DNA of 44,101 nucleotides from Massilia sp. BSC265 (lineage in GTDB: Bacteria > Pseudomonadota > Gammaproteobacteria > Burkholderiales > Burkholderiaceae_D), in NCBI RefSeq assembly GCF_000740675.1, contig NZ_JPXI01000027.1, positions 1 through 44,101 on the forward strand, read 5' to 3'. This document shows, piece by piece, positions 14,937 through 22,834 of the stretch. A program made the position numbers and the translations under genes. The first letter of the stretch is position 1; every line of letters starts with the position of its first letter. The notes beneath the pieces were generated by a model. That model was not told where the DNA came from. It saw only the letters and a list, made by a program, of their open reading frames with translations, and made no database searches.

Positions 14937-15422
14937 AAGTCCTGCCTGAAGTGGTTGTTGGGAATAATTAACCGGCTTGAATCGGCAAGACTTTATCAAG
15001 AGAAACTAATTTCTCGACGGAAATTCTAATGGGTAAAACAACAAGAGCGGGTCAATAGTGGTTTCCGTATTCGACACGACGATGTTGGCGCATGGCGCAA
15101 CGCGTGAAATCGTCGCTGTGTTCAAGCGCAGTCTCGGGTAACCATGGCGTCTTGCATCGTCCTCGCCCACCTGCTCTACGTCTCGATCGCATGTGCCATC
15201 GCGTTGTCGGTCATCGCAAAGGCGAACAGGATGATTTCACCAGCAGAGGATGGCAGTTCAGGCAAGCGTGCGTGTGTCTCGGAATGGTCGCTTGTGCTTT
15301 GTTCCCGTTGTCCCGGATGGTCCAGTTTCTGGAAACGCACTGAGCTTCCCGGAGCACGTCAGGCATGGCGAAGTCCTATCCCGGAAGGGATGGCAGCGTG
15401 CGTGAGGGAGGTGTCCGTGAGG
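14937..15422. other. Long intergenic region with one broken gene
   Basis: Nearly 490 bases between the BLUF start and the lipoprotein stop. The first 200 bases hold the AT-richer leader of the BLUF gene and no ORF I trust. The only coding signal is the frameshifted membrane-protein candidate at 15144-15343. I see no RNA gene or repeat. Confidence 0.5.
15144..15343 (+). pseudogene. Small two-helix membrane protein gene, apparently frameshifted
   Basis: The ATG at 15144 begins a hydrophobic helix (MASCIVLAHLLYVSIACAIA followed by LSVIAKAN) that then runs into poor-looking sequence. In the neighbouring frame, from about 15220, there is 'DDFTSRGWQFRQACVCLGMV' followed by ACALFPLSRMVQFLETH and a TGA at 15341-15343: an amphipathic link, a second helix and a proper end. 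Joining the two frames near 15215-15225 gives a sensible 65-residue protein with two membrane helices. I do not recognise the family. The break may be a true mutation or a base-calling error. Confidence 0.4.
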
Positions 15423-15719
15423 TCAAGGCGAGGCAGGATCCCGTGTTCGGGTCTTGGCAACAAGGCCCGCAGGATTGATGAGCACGACGAACTCGGCGAA
15501 GCGCCCGCCGCCCGCAGGCGCCTGGTACACCCAGGCCTCGAAGCCCCTATCGAACACGACGCTCTTCGTCGGGCCGAAGGCCGCCAGCAACTGCGCCTTG
15601 GTCGTGCTCCCCGGGACGATGGTTTGCTGGAGCCGCTCGGCCGCCACCTGCGTGCCGGGCGGCGCTGAGCCGGTGGCGCAGCCGGCAAGCAGCAAGGCTG
15701 CAAATAGCGCTTGCTTCAT
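15423..15719 (-). CDS. Small lipoprotein, SmpA/BamE-like fold suspected
   Basis: A 98-residue lipoprotein with signal MKQALFAALLLAGC and lipobox cysteine at residue 14. The mature part has the pattern 'IVPGSTTKAQLLAAFGPTKSV' (two helices with a Gly-Pro turn) followed by strands 'EAWVYQAPAGG' and 'RFAEFVVLINPAGLVAKT'. This strongly resembles the SmpA/OmlA (BamE-like) layout used in outer-membrane assembly and similar small envelope lipoproteins. Its ATG overlaps the stop of the upstream gene by four bases (ATGA), so it is the third gene of an operon with the secreted protein at 15716 and the DUF882 protein at 16527. Confidence 0.85.
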   Translation of the reverse strand: MKQALFAALLLAGCATGSAPPGTQVAAERLQQTIVPGSTTKAQLLAAFGPTKSVVFDRGFEAWVYQAPAGGGRFAEFVVLINPAGLVAKTRTRDPASP

Positions 15720-16522
15720 GGCGCATCCTCCATGTAGTCGAACTCGACCAGCGTATCGTCCGGCCAGGACTTGTCCCAGATCGGCGCGTAAAAGGTGCGA
15801 TCCAGCATGACCTGGCAGTCGCAGAACTGCAGGTCGGCCTTGCTCAGTTCTCCACCTGCGTACAGCATGTTGAAAGGCAGGGTCTCGACCCGCTCGCCGG
15901 CACGCAGGCGCACGGAAAATACCGGTCTCTCGGCGAAGAACAGATAGTTACCATTCGGGCTATTGCACACCTGCTCGGGCGTGGTGAGGGCATTCGAGAT
16001 CCAGCCAAACAACGGGGAGCTATTCGACACCAGTCCGGCCTCCACGCCTACCAGGCACTCCAGGCGCATATCGCCGAGTCGCCGCGTGCCCGGAGGCAGG
16101 CCGGGCGTGATGATCTGCGCACGCCAGGTCATGCTGGTGGTCTTGCGATTGGCGACCACGGCCGCGTCTTCGCGCAGCGCGGCATCGACGCGCGGCAGGA
16201 CGAAGCTGTTATCGGGCGCGACCGGTACCGGCACGCTGACCGTGTCGCCCGCGATACGCAGGGTAATGCCGCTCATGTCGACGGTAGGCAGGCGCGGGAG
16301 AAGCTGGAAGCGCAGGGGCGCTGTGGGCGCCAGGGCACGCTCGCGTTCGAAGCGTTCCATGCCCTTGATCATTTTTCGGTAGGATTTATCGACCGGGTCG
16401 CGCGTGGATTGCACCTTGACGGTCGCCGGCTGCCCGCCGGCTTGGGCGTGGGCAGCCTGAGAATGGACCCCAGCGGCCAGGACGGCGAGGCCGAGGATGA
16501 CGCGGACCAGGAGCCGCGCCAT
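15716..16522 (-). CDS. Secreted protein of the DUF882 operon, function unknown
   Basis: A 268-residue exported protein with a signal peptide of about 27 residues (MARLLVRVILGLAVLAAGVH, then SQAAHA-Q). The mature part has a basic helix ('YRKMIKGMERFERERALAP'), a beta-rich middle ('LRIAGDTVSVPVPVAPDNSF') and cysteines in 'RLECLVG', 'EQVCNSPNG' and 'LQFCDCQVM' that could pair in the periplasm. It ends in acidic 'FDYMEDAP'. Its ATG lies four bases after the TGA of the DUF882 gene, and its stop overlaps the lipoprotein start, so the three are translationally linked. No family recognised; the context suggests envelope work. Confidence 0.85.
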   Translation of the reverse strand: MARLLVRVILGLAVLAAGVHSQAAHAQAGGQPATVKVQSTRDPVDKSYRKMIKGMERFERERALAPTAPLRFQLLPRLPTVDMSGITLRIAGDTVSVPVPVAPDNSFVLPRVDAALREDAAVVANRKTTSMTWRAQIITPGLPPGTRRLGDMRLECLVGVEAGLVSNSSPLFGWISNALTTPEQVCNSPNGNYLFFAERPVFSVRLRAGERVETLPFNMLYAGGELSKADLQFCDCQVMLDRTFYAPIWDKSWPDDTLVEFDYMEDAP

Positions 16523-16526
16523 GGCA

Positions 16527-17066
16527 TCACCAGTAACGGACGCGGCCGGTGTCCATGTGGACGAACTGCGAGCTGGCGTAATAGCCGACGCCGCCGCCCT
16601 GGAGGGACATGGCTGCCTTGTGCAGCATCTTCAGGTCCTTGCCCGGCAGGCGGATGTCGATCGCCTTGGCATCCATGTGCAGGCTGCGCCTGGCGACACC
16701 GCCGCTGGCGGCATGCAGTTTGGCGTTCGACTCCGGCGAGCGGTAGCCGGAAATGATGTGCAGTTCCCTGCTGTTCTCCAGCTTGTCGTTGAGCTGGGTG
16801 AGCAGCAGCAGGAGTTCGGGATCCATCTGGGCGACCTTGTTGTTGCGGTGGTCGCGCAGCACCTTGTTGATGTCCTTCATGGCATCCGGGATGAACTGGC
16901 CCTCGGCCCAGAACGTGGTCTTCAGCTTTTCGCCGGTGTGCGTGTTGTACAGTCGCAGGACGCGTTCGCCAGTAGCGGGCTGTGCCGTTTTAGCAAATAC
17001 CGGGATGCTGAGAGAGGGTACTGCAAGGAAGAGGGAGGACTTCAGGAATGCGCGGCGTTGAATCAT
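16527..17066 (-). CDS. DUF882/YcbK-type peptidoglycan endopeptidase (MepK-like), Tat-exported
   Basis: A 179-residue protein. The N terminus has a twin-arginine signal (QRRAFLKSS then a hydrophobic run). The mature part shows the M15-type zinc site: 'ISGYRSPESN', 'SLHMDAKAIDIRLPG' (His and Asp ligands) and 'GVGYYASSQFVHMDTGRVRYW' (second His pair). E. coli MepK (YcbK) of this family cleaves 3-3 crosslinks in peptidoglycan and has the same length. It is the first gene of a tight operon with a secreted protein and a lipoprotein. Zinc residues are complete, so it should be active. Confidence 0.92.
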   Translation of the reverse strand: MIQRRAFLKSSLFLAVPSLSIPVFAKTAQPATGERVLRLYNTHTGEKLKTTFWAEGQFIPDAMKDINKVLRDHRNNKVAQMDPELLLLLTQLNDKLENSRELHIISGYRSPESNAKLHAASGGVARRSLHMDAKAIDIRLPGKDLKMLHKAAMSLQGGGVGYYASSQFVHMDTGRVRYW

Positions 17067-17207
17067 CGTAGGAGATCCTTATGGTTGCGATAGTTTCTCT
17101 CAAATGTAAATTCTACGCCTCTTGTGTTAAACGTGCAGAGAAAATGCAGGAAAATGCGGTAAAAAGGCCACTTTATTAATGCTTTGACCAATTACGGGAG
17201 AGTTTAG

Positions 17208-18392
17208 ATGACGAGTTATCAAGGGATGAAGACGCTTCGCCAGCTGGGACTTGCCGCTTTGCTTACATCGCTTGCAGCCTCTGCCGGCGCGCAGGCCGTG
17301 CAGGAAGTCGAACCGGTGGCAGAGCCGCCTGTGGCCAAGGGCTGGAAAGTCGAGACCGTCGTGGACAACCTGCCACAGCCCTGGGGCATGACCTGGCTTG
17401 CCGACGGCCGCATGCTGGTCACCGGCAAGAAGGGCACACTGCATCTGGTGGACGGCAAGCGCGTCCAGAACATCCCGGTCGACGGCCTGCCCGCGCTGTT
17501 CACGGAGGGGCAGGGCGGCTTGCTCGACATCGCCATCCATCCGGACGACAAGGGCCCGAACCCGCGCGTCTACATGACCATGGCCAGCGGCACCGAGGAC
17601 GCGAATTCCGTCGCGCTGGTGCAGGGCGTCTTCGACGGCAAGCGCGTCCATGGCATCAAGAAGATCTTCAGCGCCGCGCCCTTGAAGAGCGGCGGCCAGC
17701 ACTTCGGCTCGCGCATCGTGTTCATGAAGGACGGCACGATCCTGATGAGCATCGGCGACGGCGGCAACCCGCCCGCGCGCGTGGGCAACATGCTGGCACG
17801 CGACCAGGCCCAGAACGTGGGCAGCCACAACGGTTCGATCTTGCGCCTGACCGCCGAGGGCAAGGCGGCGCCGGGCAACCCGCTGGCGGCGCAGAAGGGC
17901 GCGTTGCCCGAGCTGTGGAGCATCGGCCACCGCAACATCCAGGGCATGACCGTCGACCCGAACGGGCGCGTGTGGGCCAGCGAGCACGGCCCGCGCGGCG
18001 GCGACGAGATCAACGTGATCGAAGGCGGCAAGAACTACGGCTGGCCGCTGCAGAGCTATGGCCTGGACTACAAGACCCGCGAACCGATCGGCAAGCGCGT
18101 GGTCGCGGGCATGGTGAATCCGCTGGTCGTCTGGTCGCCGTCCACCGGTGCCTCGGGCCTCACGTGGTACACCGGTCAAGCCTTCCCGGCCTGGCGCAAC
18201 AGCCTGTTCTCGGGTGGGCTGGCCACCCAGGATATTCGCCGCGTGGCCTTCGATGCGCAGGGCAAGGTGGCGAAGCAGGAGCGCCTGGAGATCGGCAAGC
18301 GCGTGCGCGACGTGCGCCAGGGGCCGGACGGGCACTTGTACGCGATTACCGATGAGGCGAAAGGCAGTTTGCTGCGGATCGTTCCCCAGTAA
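17208..18392 (+). CDS. PQQ-dependent aldose sugar dehydrogenase (YliI/Asd type)
   Basis: A 394-residue periplasmic enzyme with a signal peptide (about 1-29, ending ASAGAQA). The propeller blades carry the motifs of soluble aldose dehydrogenases: 'LPQPWGMTWLADGRMLVTGK', 'EGQGGLLDIAIHP', 'QHFGSRIVFMKDGTILMSIG', 'SIGHRNIQGMTVDPNGRVW', 'EHGPRGGDEINVIEGGKNYG'. It oxidises aldoses to lactones using PQQ and calcium. This is a different branch from the lipoprotein at 11012. The ATG at 17208 follows GGGAGAG. PQQ must come from elsewhere in the genome or from outside, since no pqq gene is nearby. Confidence 0.93.
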   Translation: MTSYQGMKTLRQLGLAALLTSLAASAGAQAVQEVEPVAEPPVAKGWKVETVVDNLPQPWGMTWLADGRMLVTGKKGTLHLVDGKRVQNIPVDGLPALFTEGQGGLLDIAIHPDDKGPNPRVYMTMASGTEDANSVALVQGVFDGKRVHGIKKIFSAAPLKSGGQHFGSRIVFMKDGTILMSIGDGGNPPARVGNMLARDQAQNVGSHNGSILRLTAEGKAAPGNPLAAQKGALPELWSIGHRNIQGMTVDPNGRVWASEHGPRGGDEINVIEGGKNYGWPLQSYGLDYKTREPIGKRVVAGMVNPLVVWSPSTGASGLTWYTGQAFPAWRNSLFSGGLATQDIRRVAFDAQGKVAKQERLEIGKRVRDVRQGPDGHLYAITDEAKGSLLRIVPQ

Positions 18393-18460
18393 CTCCACCC
18401 ACGAAAACCACATAGGCGATGCAGTGCGCATGGATTCCTCCTCCATGGGCAATTAATTCT

Positions 18461-18525
18461 TTATTGCAATAACAAAAGCTGCCTAGAATGCAAGGATCGG
18501 CCGTTTCGCTCGCACGGAACGGCCG
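18461..18525 (+). promoter_or_regulatory. Possible promoter and leader hairpin of the M16 peptidase gene
   Basis: TTATTG (18461-18466) and TAGAAT (18484-18489) are 17 bp apart. Just downstream, CGGCCGTT (18498-18505) pairs with AACGGCCG (18518-18525), so the transcript would begin with a strong hairpin about 55 bases before the ATG at 18582. No T-run follows, so it is more likely a protective or regulatory stem than a terminator. Confidence 0.4.
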
Positions 18526-18581
18526 GCTCACGGCAACCCGCCGTTTCCCATCCCATCCGGATGATCCTTTGGAGGAGCAGC

Positions 18582-21374
18582 ATGGCAGCATCCGTTCGTC
18601 GCACTCTCCAGATGGCCGTCGCGCTCGCGCTGGCCACTGGGGTATCCGCCGCAAGCGCGGCCCCGGCCCCGACTTCGGCCAAGTCCTCGGCCAGCACGCC
18701 CGACATTCCCATCCCCGACATCAAGTACACCAAGTTCACCTTGAAGAACGGGCTCACGGTGCTGGTCCACGAAGACCACAAGACGCCGGTGGTGGCGATC
18801 AACACCTGGTACCACGTCGGGTCCAAGAATGAAAAGCCGGGCAAGACCGGCTTCGCGCACCTGTTCGAACACCTGATGTTCGGCGGCAGCGACAACTTCA
18901 AGAAGACCTACCTGAGCGCGCTGCAGGGCATCGGTGCGACCGATCTGAACGGCACCACCAACCAGGACCGCACCAACTACTTCCAGAACGTGCCGACCTC
19001 GATGCTGGACTATGCGCTGTTCGCCGAGAGCGATCGCATGGGCCACCTGCTCGGCACCGTCGACAAGAAGACGCTCGACCTGCAGCGCGGCGTGGTGCAG
19101 AACGAGAAGCGCCAGCGCGAGAACCAGCCCTACGGCCTCGCCTACGAACTGCTGGTGACCAATACCTATCCGGTCGGCCACCCGTATTCCTGGACCGTGA
19201 TCGGCAAGATGGAAGACCTGGACGCGGCCTCGATGACCGACGTGCAGGACTGGTTCAAGACCAACTACGGTCCGAACAACACCGTGCTGGTGCTGTCCGG
19301 CGACATCACGCCGGAAGTGGCGCGCCAGAAGGTCGAGCAGTACTACGGCCACATTCCTCCGGGTCCGCCGCTGGCCAAGCATCAAGCCTGGATCGCCAAG
19401 CGCACCGGCACCCACCGCACGACCGCGCAGGACCGCGTGACGCAGTCGCGCATCTACCGCACCTGGAACGTGCCGGGCGCGAACACGCCGGAACAGGCGC
19501 AGCTCGACCTGGCCGGCCTGGTGCTGGGCGGCGGCAAGACCTCGCGCCTGTACAAGCGCCTGGTGTACAAGGACCAGATCGCGACCGGCGCCAGCGCCAG
19601 CGCCGACGGCTCGGAAATCGGCGGCCAGTTCGACATGACCCTGACCGCGCGCCCGGGCGCCGACGTGGCGAAGATGGAACGCATCGCCGACGAGGAGCTG
19701 CAGGCCCTGATGAAGAACGGCCCGACCGAGAATGAGCTGCGCCTGGCCAAGACCACCATCCTGGCCCAGTACACCCGCATGATCGAGCGCGTCGGCGGCT
19801 TCGGCGGCAAGAGCGACCTGCTGGCCTCGTGCCAGACCTATACCGGCAATCCGGACTGCTACAAGGTCTATCTGCAGCGCATCAAGGACGCCACCCCGGC
19901 TTCCGTGAAGAAGGCCATGAACGACTGGCTGAGCACAGGCGATTTCGTCCTGCAGGTCGACCCGTACCCGACCGGCCTGGCCGCGGGCAAGCCCGGCGTG
20001 GACCGCAGCAAGGAACCGGCGCTTGGCAAGCCGATGGCGCTCAAGCTGCCGGAAATGCAGAAGATGACCTTGTCGAATGGACTGAAGGTCGTGCTGGCGG
20101 AGCGCCATGACGCGCCGGTGGTGAACTTCCAGCTGCTGGTGGACAGCGGCTACGCCTCGGACGCAGCTGACAAGCCGGGCGTTGCCAGCCTGGCCATGCG
20201 CATGCTCGAAGAGGGCACCAGGACCCGCAAGTCGCTGGAGATCGGCGAAGCCTTCGAGAGCCTGGGTGCGCAGTTCGGCGCCGGCGCCAACCTCGACAGC
20301 GGCATCGTCTACATGAACACGCTCAAGGCCACCATGCCGCAAGCGCTGAACCTGTACTCGGACCTGGTGCTGAACCCGTCCTTCCCGCAGAACGAGTTCG
20401 AGCGCCTGCAGAAGGACCGCCTGGCCGCGATCGCCCGTGAGAAGACCGTGCCGCAGACGATGGCCCTGCGCGTCCTGCCGAGCATCCTGTACGGCCAGGG
20501 GCACCCGTATGCCAAGCCCTTCACCGGCACCGGTACCGAAGACGCCGTGCAGCGCATGACCCGCGACGACCTGGTCAAGTACCACGCCACCTGGTTCAAG
20601 CCGAACAACGCCACCCTGCTGGTGGTGGGCGACACCACGCTGGCCGAGGTCAAGCCGATGCTGGAGAAAGCCTTCGCCTCTTGGCGTGCAGGCGAAGTGC
20701 CGAAGAAGGTGCTGGCTGACGTCGCCGCCCCCGCGAAGAGCATGGTCTACCTGGTCGACCGTCCGGGCGCGCTGCAGAGCGTGATCGTCGGCGCCCAGCT
20801 GGCCGTGCCGCGCAAGCATCCGGACGCGCTGCCGCTGGAGATCGTCAACCACCTGTTCGGCGGCTCCTTCAACTCACGCATCAACATGAACCTGCGTGAA
20901 GACAAGCACTGGTCCTATGGCGTGCGTAGCTCGCTGCAGCCGGCCATCGGCCAGCGCGCGTTCATGAGCGTCTCGCCGGTGCAGACCGACAAGACTCGTG
21001 AATCGCTGCAGGAACTGGTGCGCGAGTACCGCGACATCACGGGCGGCAAGCCGATCACGGCGGAAGAGCTGAAGGCTGCGGTCGACAACAACACGCTCGG
21101 CCTGCCGGGCGGCTTCGAGACGGCCGGCCAGCTGACCAGTGCCTACACCAACATCGTGCAGTACGGCCTGCCGGACGACTACTACAACACCTACACCCAG
21201 AAGGTGCTGTCGCTCACGCCGCAGCAGGCCAACACCCTGGCGGCGCGCAGCTTCACGCCCGACCGCCTGGTGTGGGTGGTGGTGGGTGACCTGAGCAAGA
21301 TCGAGCCGGGCATCCGTGCGCTGGACATCGGCGAAGTGCGCAGGATCGACGTGGACGGCAAGCCGGTGCAGTAA
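18582..21374 (+). CDS. M16-family (insulinase-like) double-domain metallopeptidase, exported
   Basis: A 930-residue protein with a signal peptide (about 1-27, SAASA-A). The first M16 half carries the inverted zinc motif HLFEH (H93, E96, H97) and the distal Glu175 in 'VVQNEKRQRE'. The second half (from about residue 485, 'MTLSNGLKVVLAERHDAPVV') has no HxxEH at the matching place ('GVASLAMRMLEEGTRTR') and is the usual inactive partner, with the 'FGGSFNSRINMNLREDKHWSYG' lid motif. Such periplasmic or outer-envelope proteases degrade peptides. The ATG at 18582 follows GGAGGAG. The stop is 3 bases before REPIN B. Confidence 0.95.
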   Translation: MAASVRRTLQMAVALALATGVSAASAAPAPTSAKSSASTPDIPIPDIKYTKFTLKNGLTVLVHEDHKTPVVAINTWYHVGSKNEKPGKTGFAHLFEHLMFGGSDNFKKTYLSALQGIGATDLNGTTNQDRTNYFQNVPTSMLDYALFAESDRMGHLLGTVDKKTLDLQRGVVQNEKRQRENQPYGLAYELLVTNTYPVGHPYSWTVIGKMEDLDAASMTDVQDWFKTNYGPNNTVLVLSGDITPEVARQKVEQYYGHIPPGPPLAKHQAWIAKRTGTHRTTAQDRVTQSRIYRTWNVPGANTPEQAQLDLAGLVLGGGKTSRLYKRLVYKDQIATGASASADGSEIGGQFDMTLTARPGADVAKMERIADEELQALMKNGPTENELRLAKTTILAQYTRMIERVGGFGGKSDLLASCQTYTGNPDCYKVYLQRIKDATPASVKKAMNDWLSTGDFVLQVDPYPTGLAAGKPGVDRSKEPALGKPMALKLPEMQKMTLSNGLKVVLAERHDAPVVNFQLLVDSGYASDAADKPGVASLAMRMLEEGTRTRKSLEIGEAFESLGAQFGAGANLDSGIVYMNTLKATMPQALNLYSDLVLNPSFPQNEFERLQKDRLAAIAREKTVPQTMALRVLPSILYGQGHPYAKPFTGTGTEDAVQRMTRDDLVKYHATWFKPNNATLLVVGDTTLAEVKPMLEKAFASWRAGEVPKKVLADVAAPAKSMVYLVDRPGALQSVIVGAQLAVPRKHPDALPLEIVNHLFGGSFNSRINMNLREDKHWSYGVRSSLQPAIGQRAFMSVSPVQTDKTRESLQELVREYRDITGGKPITAEELKAAVDNNTLGLPGGFETAGQLTSAYTNIVQYGLPDDYYNTYTQKVLSLTPQQANTLAARSFTPDRLVWVVVGDLSKIEPGIRALDIGEVRRIDVDGKPVQ

Positions 21375-21377
21375 ACC

Positions 21378-21434
21378 GTAGGGTGGGCGGCTCGTAATCC
21401 AGGCCACTGGCCTGGATTGAGCCGCCCACCCTAC
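21378..21434. repeat. REPIN B, compact inverted repeat between convergent genes
   Basis: 57 bp with GTAG at the left and CTAC at the right. The arms GTAGGGTGGGCGGCTC and AATCCAGGCCA pair with their inverted copies except for a 2-nt bulge, forming a very stable hairpin. It begins 3 bases after the M16 stop and its right end supplies the TAG stop (21431-21433) of the serine hydrolase on the minus strand. It should terminate both transcripts. It shares the GTAGGGTGGGC head with REPINs A and C. Confidence 0.85.
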
Positions 21435-22498
21435 ATATTCTCGAACAATGCAGTGCCAATCTTCGCCAGCTCCGCCTGCGCCATATCCGTATTGTTCAGC
21501 AAGACCACGGCCCGGCCATCTGCCGGGTCATACGCGAGCAGGCTCCGGTAGCCGCCGATGCCGCCCGTCACCCACGCCACGCTGCGTGCACCTTCCTTCG
21601 TCGTGAGCGTCTTCACGCGCGCCCCCAGGGCATAGCTTTCCGATGCCACCACGATGGTGGACAGCTCCCTGCGTGCCTTGTCGGATAACAGCTTGCCGAA
21701 GTAGACCGCGTCCGCGATCGCAACCAGGTCGCGCGCCGTGCTGTACATGGTGCCGCTGGCGGCGATCATCGGCGGCACCGCCGAGGTCTTGCGCTGGCCT
21801 GCGTCGTTGTAGGCCACCGCCATGCCGACTTCGTCCTCGTAGCCGGTGGCGGCGAAACTCGTGTCCTTCACGCCGCTCGGCGCCAGCACCAGTTCTTCCA
21901 CCGTCTCGGTGAAGGGCTTCTTCCTGGCACGCTCGACGACGGCGGCGACCAGGATCCAGTTCGTGTACGAGTAATCCCATTGTTCGCCCGGCTTCGACGT
22001 CGGCGTGCCGGCGCCGAAGCGCTGGGCCGCCTCGACCGGGCCGATCTCGAGCTTCTCGACCGCGCGGTCCTTTTTCAAGGCTTCCGCCAGGCCGTTCGGG
22101 ATGCCGCTGCGGTTCGACATCAGCTGGCGCAGCGTCACCGCGCCGTTGGCTGCCGGCAGTTCCGGCAGGTGCCGGGCAATCGGCGCATCCAGGTCGAGCA
22201 TCCCCATGTCGGCCAGGCGCAGCACGGTGACGGCGCTGATCCACTTCGTCATCGAGCCGATCAGGAAACGGGTGTCCTTGGTGACGGGCTGCTTCTCCTC
22301 GCGCAGGGCCAGGCCGCCGGCACGGGTCACCAGGGTCGCGCGTGCATCCTTGCGCACGGCGGCCACCCCGCTGTAGTTTGCGGGCAGGTGGCGTTCGATC
22401 AGGGGACCGGTGGTCAGGTTCGCTACCGCGGCGCAGCCGGGCAGCAGGGCCGTACCAAGGGCCAGGGAAGATAAATGGATGAACTGGCGACGTTGCAT
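21431..22498 (-). CDS. Class C beta-lactamase-like serine hydrolase, Tat lipoprotein
   Basis: A 355-residue protein. The start MQRRQFIHLSS with a twin arginine and the lipobox LLPGC suggests a Tat-exported lipoprotein. The catalytic motifs of the beta-lactamase/DD-peptidase fold are present: SxxK in 'IGSMTKW' and YxN in 'YSYTNW'. The third motif is 'VTGGIGGY' rather than the usual HxG. Family members include esterases, D-amino-acid peptidases and EstB-like enzymes, so resistance should not be assumed. The ATG at 22498 follows GGAG. Its stop codon comes from the REPIN B sequence, so its C terminus (LFENM) may have been set by the insertion. Confidence 0.9.
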   Translation of the reverse strand: MQRRQFIHLSSLALGTALLPGCAAVANLTTGPLIERHLPANYSGVAAVRKDARATLVTRAGGLALREEKQPVTKDTRFLIGSMTKWISAVTVLRLADMGMLDLDAPIARHLPELPAANGAVTLRQLMSNRSGIPNGLAEALKKDRAVEKLEIGPVEAAQRFGAGTPTSKPGEQWDYSYTNWILVAAVVERARKKPFTETVEELVLAPSGVKDTSFAATGYEDEVGMAVAYNDAGQRKTSAVPPMIAASGTMYSTARDLVAIADAVYFGKLLSDKARRELSTIVVASESYALGARVKTLTTKEGARSVAWVTGGIGGYRSLLAYDPADGRAVVLLNNTDMAQAELAKIGTALFENM

Positions 22499-22651
22499 GC
22501 TTTCTCCAGATGGATGGCTTCGGGGCATTGTAGCCCTGTGCGCCAGGGAGGGCGCAATTCAGGAATACTGCGATGAATACCTGACGGGAAAACAGCATGC
22601 TGCCGCCGCTGGCCGACGCCCCGATGCGTCCGCGCTGGCGCCGCAGGGTTC

Positions 22652-22822
22652 GTAGGGTGGGCGGCTCCACCGGATAGCGCGGTATGTCGGTGCCATGGAT
22701 GCCGCCCGCGCGTTCAACTCCCTGCCGAACAGGCGGCACGGTTATTCATATTCTGGTTGAACGCGTGGGCGGCTCAAGAGCTACAGGCATATCGGTTTGC
22801 CGGGTATAGCCGCCCACCCTAC
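22652..22822. repeat. REPIN C, larger composite copy
   Basis: A GTAGGGTGGGCGGCTC head at 22652 and a GCCGCCCACCCTAC end at 22822. In between is a second inverted pair, GCGCGTTCAAC (from about 22708) and GTTGAACGC (from about 22755), followed by another GTGGGCGGCTC copy. It looks like two or three REP units fused. It lies in the 336-base gap between two same-strand genes (22498 and 22835); I see no gene in that gap. Confidence 0.7.
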
Positions 22823-22834
22823 GGGTTTGTAGCC

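Noticed and set aside
18528..20852. 774-residue minus-strand frame, and a similar one at 31839-34157
   Set aside because: Both are antisense shadows of the M16 peptidase and TonB receptor genes and have no recognisable motif.
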